From Fallopia convolvulus (lineage: Eukaryota; Streptophyta; Magnoliopsida; Caryophyllales; Polygonaceae): 64,000 nucleotides of DNA. The stretch spans positions 28,354,494-28,418,493 of the forward strand of contig OZ024729.1 of NCBI GenBank assembly GCA_964016875.1. The letters run 5' to 3'. The notes below the pieces were generated by a model, which saw only the letters and a list, made by a program, of their open reading frames with translations, did no database searches and had not been told where the DNA came from. Numbering within the stretch: the stretch's first letter is position 1; each line of letters opens with the position of its first letter. Position numbers and translations under genes: made by a program. Shown here piece after piece: positions 61,310 through 64,000 of the stretch.

Positions 61310-62596
61310 ATGGGTTGCAATTCCTTCTATACTCCACTTGTTTTGGTGTCTTTTCTCATCTTTCAGTTCTTCTACTCTCCATCAGGCCTTGAACTTCCTT
61401 CCTCAACTCTTGACACTTGTGGTTGTGCACCCCCTCCGCCTCCGGAATGCCCTCCTCCACCGCCGCCTCTAAATGGGAAGCTCACAGAGTCTCTCCAGGT
61501 AATCCAAGATCTCAAAAATCTCATCCAACAGGACCCCTATAACGACCCCCAAAACATCACATCCGACTGGGATGGGCCCGATCCATGCAACTATACGGGC
61601 TTCGTGTGTAGCCCGAATCCCAGCTACGACATGCAGCTCACCATTTCCGACGTCCAATTCAACGGTTTCGACCTCAAGGCGCCCCTTGCCGGATTCCTCG
61701 ACAAGCTCGTGGACGTGTCCATCTTCCATGCCAACTCCAACCGCTTCTATGGCTCTGTCCCTTCGGAAATCGGCACCTCCACCCTCCCTTTCCTCTTCGA
61801 GCTCGACCTCAGCAACAACGAATTCGACGGCCCCTTTCCCGTAAGCGTCCTCCAGGCCACCAACCTCACCTTCCTCGATCTTCGCTTCAACAGCTTCTCC
61901 GGTGCCGTCCCCAATGAGGTGTTCACCCTCGACGTAGACGTCCTCTTCATTAACAACAACCTCTTCGTCCAACGGCTCCCAGGGTACCTCGGGTCCACCC
62001 CGGCCCTCTACCTCACCTTTGCCAACAACATGTTCACGGGCTCAATCCCGAGCACCATAGGCCAGGCCCAGGACACCCTCCTCGAGGTCCTCTTCCTCAA
62101 CAACCGCCTCACCGGCTGCCTTCCATGGGAGATCGGCCTCCTCAAGCTAGCTCGAGTCTTCGACGCCAGCAAGAACGAGCTCTACGGCCCCATACCCTCC
62201 TCCTTCGCTTGCTTGGAAAACATGGAGATACTTAACCTCGGATCCAACCACCTCCACGGATGCGTTCCCGAGGAGGTTTGCGAGTTGCCCCAGCTCACCA
62301 ATTTCACTCTCCGGGATAACTACTTCACGGTGGTCGGGCCCAAGTGCATGAGTCTCATAGACAATGGGGTGCTTGACATCAGCATGAACTGTATTAAGGA
62401 TTTGCCAGACCAGAGGCCCCAACATGAGTGCGCTCACCCTCCCGGCTGTCGCTGTCGGTGCCCTGACCAGTACTTGCATGTGCCTTGCGAGGCGGCTCGT
62501 GGGGACGGCCAAGGTCAAGGTGGCCCCAATAGGCGGAAAGCCGCCGAGGTGGGGCCTGGATTCTCCGTCACGTACGGTGCCTTGAATCCAGTTTGA
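61310..62596 (+). CDS. Secreted leucine-rich-repeat protein (At4g06744-like)
   Basis: Cell-wall/apoplastic LRR protein without kinase, 428 residues, intronless. The ATG at 61310 is chosen because it begins a good signal peptide (MGCNSFYTPLVLVSFLIFQF); the same frame is open 57 nt upstream but has no ATG there. Then a short Cys/Pro segment (CAPPPPPECPPPPPP, about 38-52). The cap region QVIQDLKNLIQQDP...NITSDWDGPDPCNYTGFVC follows, then about ten extracellular LRRs (for example FELDLSNNEFDGPFP and FLDLRFNSFSGAVP, about 95-355). It ends in a Cys-rich tail (CAHPPGCRCRCPDQY). The N-terminal half resembles the LRR domain of LRX/pollen-extensin-like proteins, but no Ser-Pro4 extensin repeats follow. 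Ligand unknown; LRX relatives bind RALF peptides, which is only an analogy. Third positions are strongly C-rich, unlike neighbouring DNA. Confidence 0.88.
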   Translation: MGCNSFYTPLVLVSFLIFQFFYSPSGLELPSSTLDTCGCAPPPPPECPPPPPPLNGKLTESLQVIQDLKNLIQQDPYNDPQNITSDWDGPDPCNYTGFVCSPNPSYDMQLTISDVQFNGFDLKAPLAGFLDKLVDVSIFHANSNRFYGSVPSEIGTSTLPFLFELDLSNNEFDGPFPVSVLQATNLTFLDLRFNSFSGAVPNEVFTLDVDVLFINNNLFVQRLPGYLGSTPALYLTFANNMFTGSIPSTIGQAQDTLLEVLFLNNRLTGCLPWEIGLLKLARVFDASKNELYGPIPSSFACLENMEILNLGSNHLHGCVPEEVCELPQLTNFTLRDNYFTVVGPKCMSLIDNGVLDISMNCIKDLPDQRPQHECAHPPGCRCRCPDQYLHVPCEAARGDGQGQGGPNRRKAAEVGPGFSVTYGALNPV

Positions 62597-62904
62597 CCTA
62601 TTTATAAGACGTTTGATAAAGATGGAACATTAACTATCACCTGCGTTGCATAAATACAAGCATATGTATGCATGTGTTATATTGTGTGTTCGTGAAATAA
62701 GGGTGAAAATTGTAGTTCAGTGACTTGGGGTGTGTAAATTGTAATGGTCCAAACCGGACCCTAATAAAATACAATTCGGTCCGACCCGGTTAATTGTATA
62801 TTTGGAACGGAATGAACCGTGGGCCGTCTGGTTTCGGACCGTGATAAATCGTAATATAGAATGGGTTACCTTATATATATATATAGTAATATAGAGTTAC
62901 CTTA

Positions 62905-64000
62905 TGTTGGTGGATTTTATATTTCGGTTTTTCGTACAGAGTCTGATCGACATAAGTGAATGCTTTATGAAGCTTCTTTCTAGCTTATGTGATTGCTATG
63001 TTATAGGAAATCCTTATGGGGGCATTCCCACATTGGAAAGTCATGATCTCTAATTTGTGGTATATAAGTGGGGGACTCCCCACCCTTATTATTGGCTAGC
63101 TTTTAGGGATGATTCTTCCCCTACTTAGAAATCCTGTAACAATGGTATCAGAGCAAGGCATCCTCGGTAAATCAGGTAATTCAGAAAGATTATGCCAACA
63201 ACGAGATCGCATATAATGGAGAAAGAGATGATTGTTCGACGAGATGATTGTTCGTGATGTCGAGGAATTGTTGAATTCAAAAGTGTCGTCGTTGGAAGGA
63301 CGACTGGAGGAGAAAATTGAGTTGAAGCTTGCGAAGTTCGATGAGACCTTGAAGTCTACGATGGCGGAGATGTTCGAGGCTTTTGGTCCTAACAATGGGG
63401 GTCGTCGGCGATCAAGTCCAATTCAGACTGTCGATACTGGTCAGATTCCAGTTCCAGTTCCGATTCAACCTTTTCAGAACGGAATTCCACAGGTGATTGC
63501 AGAATGCAGTAGAGGTCGAATTGGGGGAATTGGTGGACATAATTATTCTGGGTTAACTTGTCTGTCTAGGTTAGATTTTCCAAGGTTCAATGGTACTGCG
63601 ATCAAGGATTGGATCTTTAAGGTTGAGCAAATTTTCCTTATTGATCACACGCCTGATGATATCAAAGTGAATCTTGCATCGATTCATATGGAGGAGAAAG
63701 CTTCTTGTTGGCACCAGTCTGTATTGCAAAATGAGGATCTACGTGGAGGTGCATTTCTTGATTGGAATCGGTATAAGTTTTTGCTTTTGGAAAGATTTGG
63801 CGAAGTAGTTGATGATCCAATTGCTGAACTTATGAAATTACGTGAGACTGATGGGATTGTCAGTTATCATGAGAAATTTGAGATGATTCGGACCAGGGTA
63901 CGATTGTCTGAAGAGTACCTGGTGAGTGCCTATCTTGCTGGTCTGCGTATGGACACTCAAATGCACATTCGAATGTTTCAGCCTCAGTCTGTGCATCAAT
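62905..64000 (+). mobile_element. Short-LTR Ty3/gypsy element, 5' end (runs off window)
   Basis: LTR 62905-63141 (237 bp, TGTTGGTGG...CCTGTAACA) followed by primer site TGGTATCAGAGC (63143-63154), complementary to initiator tRNA-Met. A gag ORF then runs off the end. Short LTRs, this primer and the gag type suggest a chromovirus such as Reina; the 3' part is outside the window. Confidence 0.75.
63244..64000 (+). CDS. Retrotransposon gag (partial)
   Basis: Open from ATG 63244 to the window end. A charged coiled-coil start (EELLNSKVSSLEGRLEEKIE) leads to the Ty3/gypsy gag core: LDFPRFNGTAIKDWIFKVEQ, then VNLASIHMEEKASCWHQS, a FLLLERFGEVVDDPIAELMK segment, and YHEKFEMIRTRVRL with LVSAYLAGLRMDTQMHIRMF. 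The likely original start is ATG 63192, but a 16-bp tandem duplication (63225-63240/63241-63256) puts it out of frame and creates a stop, so only the downstream ATG is in frame. Would form the capsid. Confidence 0.75.
   Translation, partial: MIVRDVEELLNSKVSSLEGRLEEKIELKLAKFDETLKSTMAEMFEAFGPNNGGRRRSSPIQTVDTGQIPVPVPIQPFQNGIPQVIAECSRGRIGGIGGHNYSGLTCLSRLDFPRFNGTAIKDWIFKVEQIFLIDHTPDDIKVNLASIHMEEKASCWHQSVLQNEDLRGGAFLDWNRYKFLLLERFGEVVDDPIAELMKLRETDGIVSYHEKFEMIRTRVRLSEEYLVSAYLAGLRMDTQMHIRMFQPQSVHQ

Overview
This is nuclear DNA of a flowering plant, almost certainly a eudicot. It has an intron-containing RD21-type papain-like protease, an intronless plant histone H4, and plant-specific Ty3/gypsy, L1, CACTA and hAT relics with plant tRNA primer sites. 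I cannot name the species. Only three genes look intact: the RD21-like cysteine protease (1203-3656, minus, five exons), histone H4 (57140-57451, plus) and a secreted leucine-rich-repeat protein (61310-62596, plus). Two other host loci are broken by retrotransposons. One is a glutathione peroxidase pseudogene split at 6886/17298. The other is an unidentified 134-codon ORF split at 23418/18788.

Layout. 1-3.8 kb: protease gene and flanks. 4.08-5.64 kb: foldback element full of TTGTTCAT. 6.8-17.6 kb: glutathione peroxidase remnant carrying element A (10.4 kb, Athila-like, minus, 1490-bp LTRs, TSD GGGAC). 17.66-18.38 kb: solo LTR related to element C. 18.6-23.66 kb: host ORF split by element C (4.6 kb, no recognisable coding, TSD ACCAT). 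24.3-32.7 kb: element D (pol-less, Athila-related), whose 3' LTR holds a 2.8-kb solo LTR and is cut by a CACTA end. 34.6-44.0 kb: element B (same family as A, plus, TSD TACAT), with a further LTR (E) and an assembly gap inside. 44.15-44.73 kb: gutted LTR element F. 45.07-48.0 kb: probable solo LTR G. 49.0-55.2 kb: decayed L1-type LINE with RNase H domain and 12-bp TSD. 57-62.6 kb: gene-bearing segment with a 1.3-kb tandem duplication and a hAT MITE. 62.9 kb to end: 5' end of a short-LTR gypsy element.

The most interesting signals are in the pol-less Athila-like family (A, B, E, and the relative D). (1) A 10-bp palindrome, TCGTTAACGA, recurs in pairs 20-23 bp apart, mostly 21, throughout LTRs, coding and noncoding parts of A and B. 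(2) A hairpin with a four-purine loop followed by TAAG(T/C)ATGGGG occurs twice per element: once before the 3' LTR and once internally after the ORFs. The stem sequences differ but the pairing is kept. (3) A conserved internal TATA box and 5'-leader intron precede the downstream ORF, so the ORF could be expressed as its own transcript. No copy in the window shows reverse transcriptase or integrase, so this family must have moved in trans.
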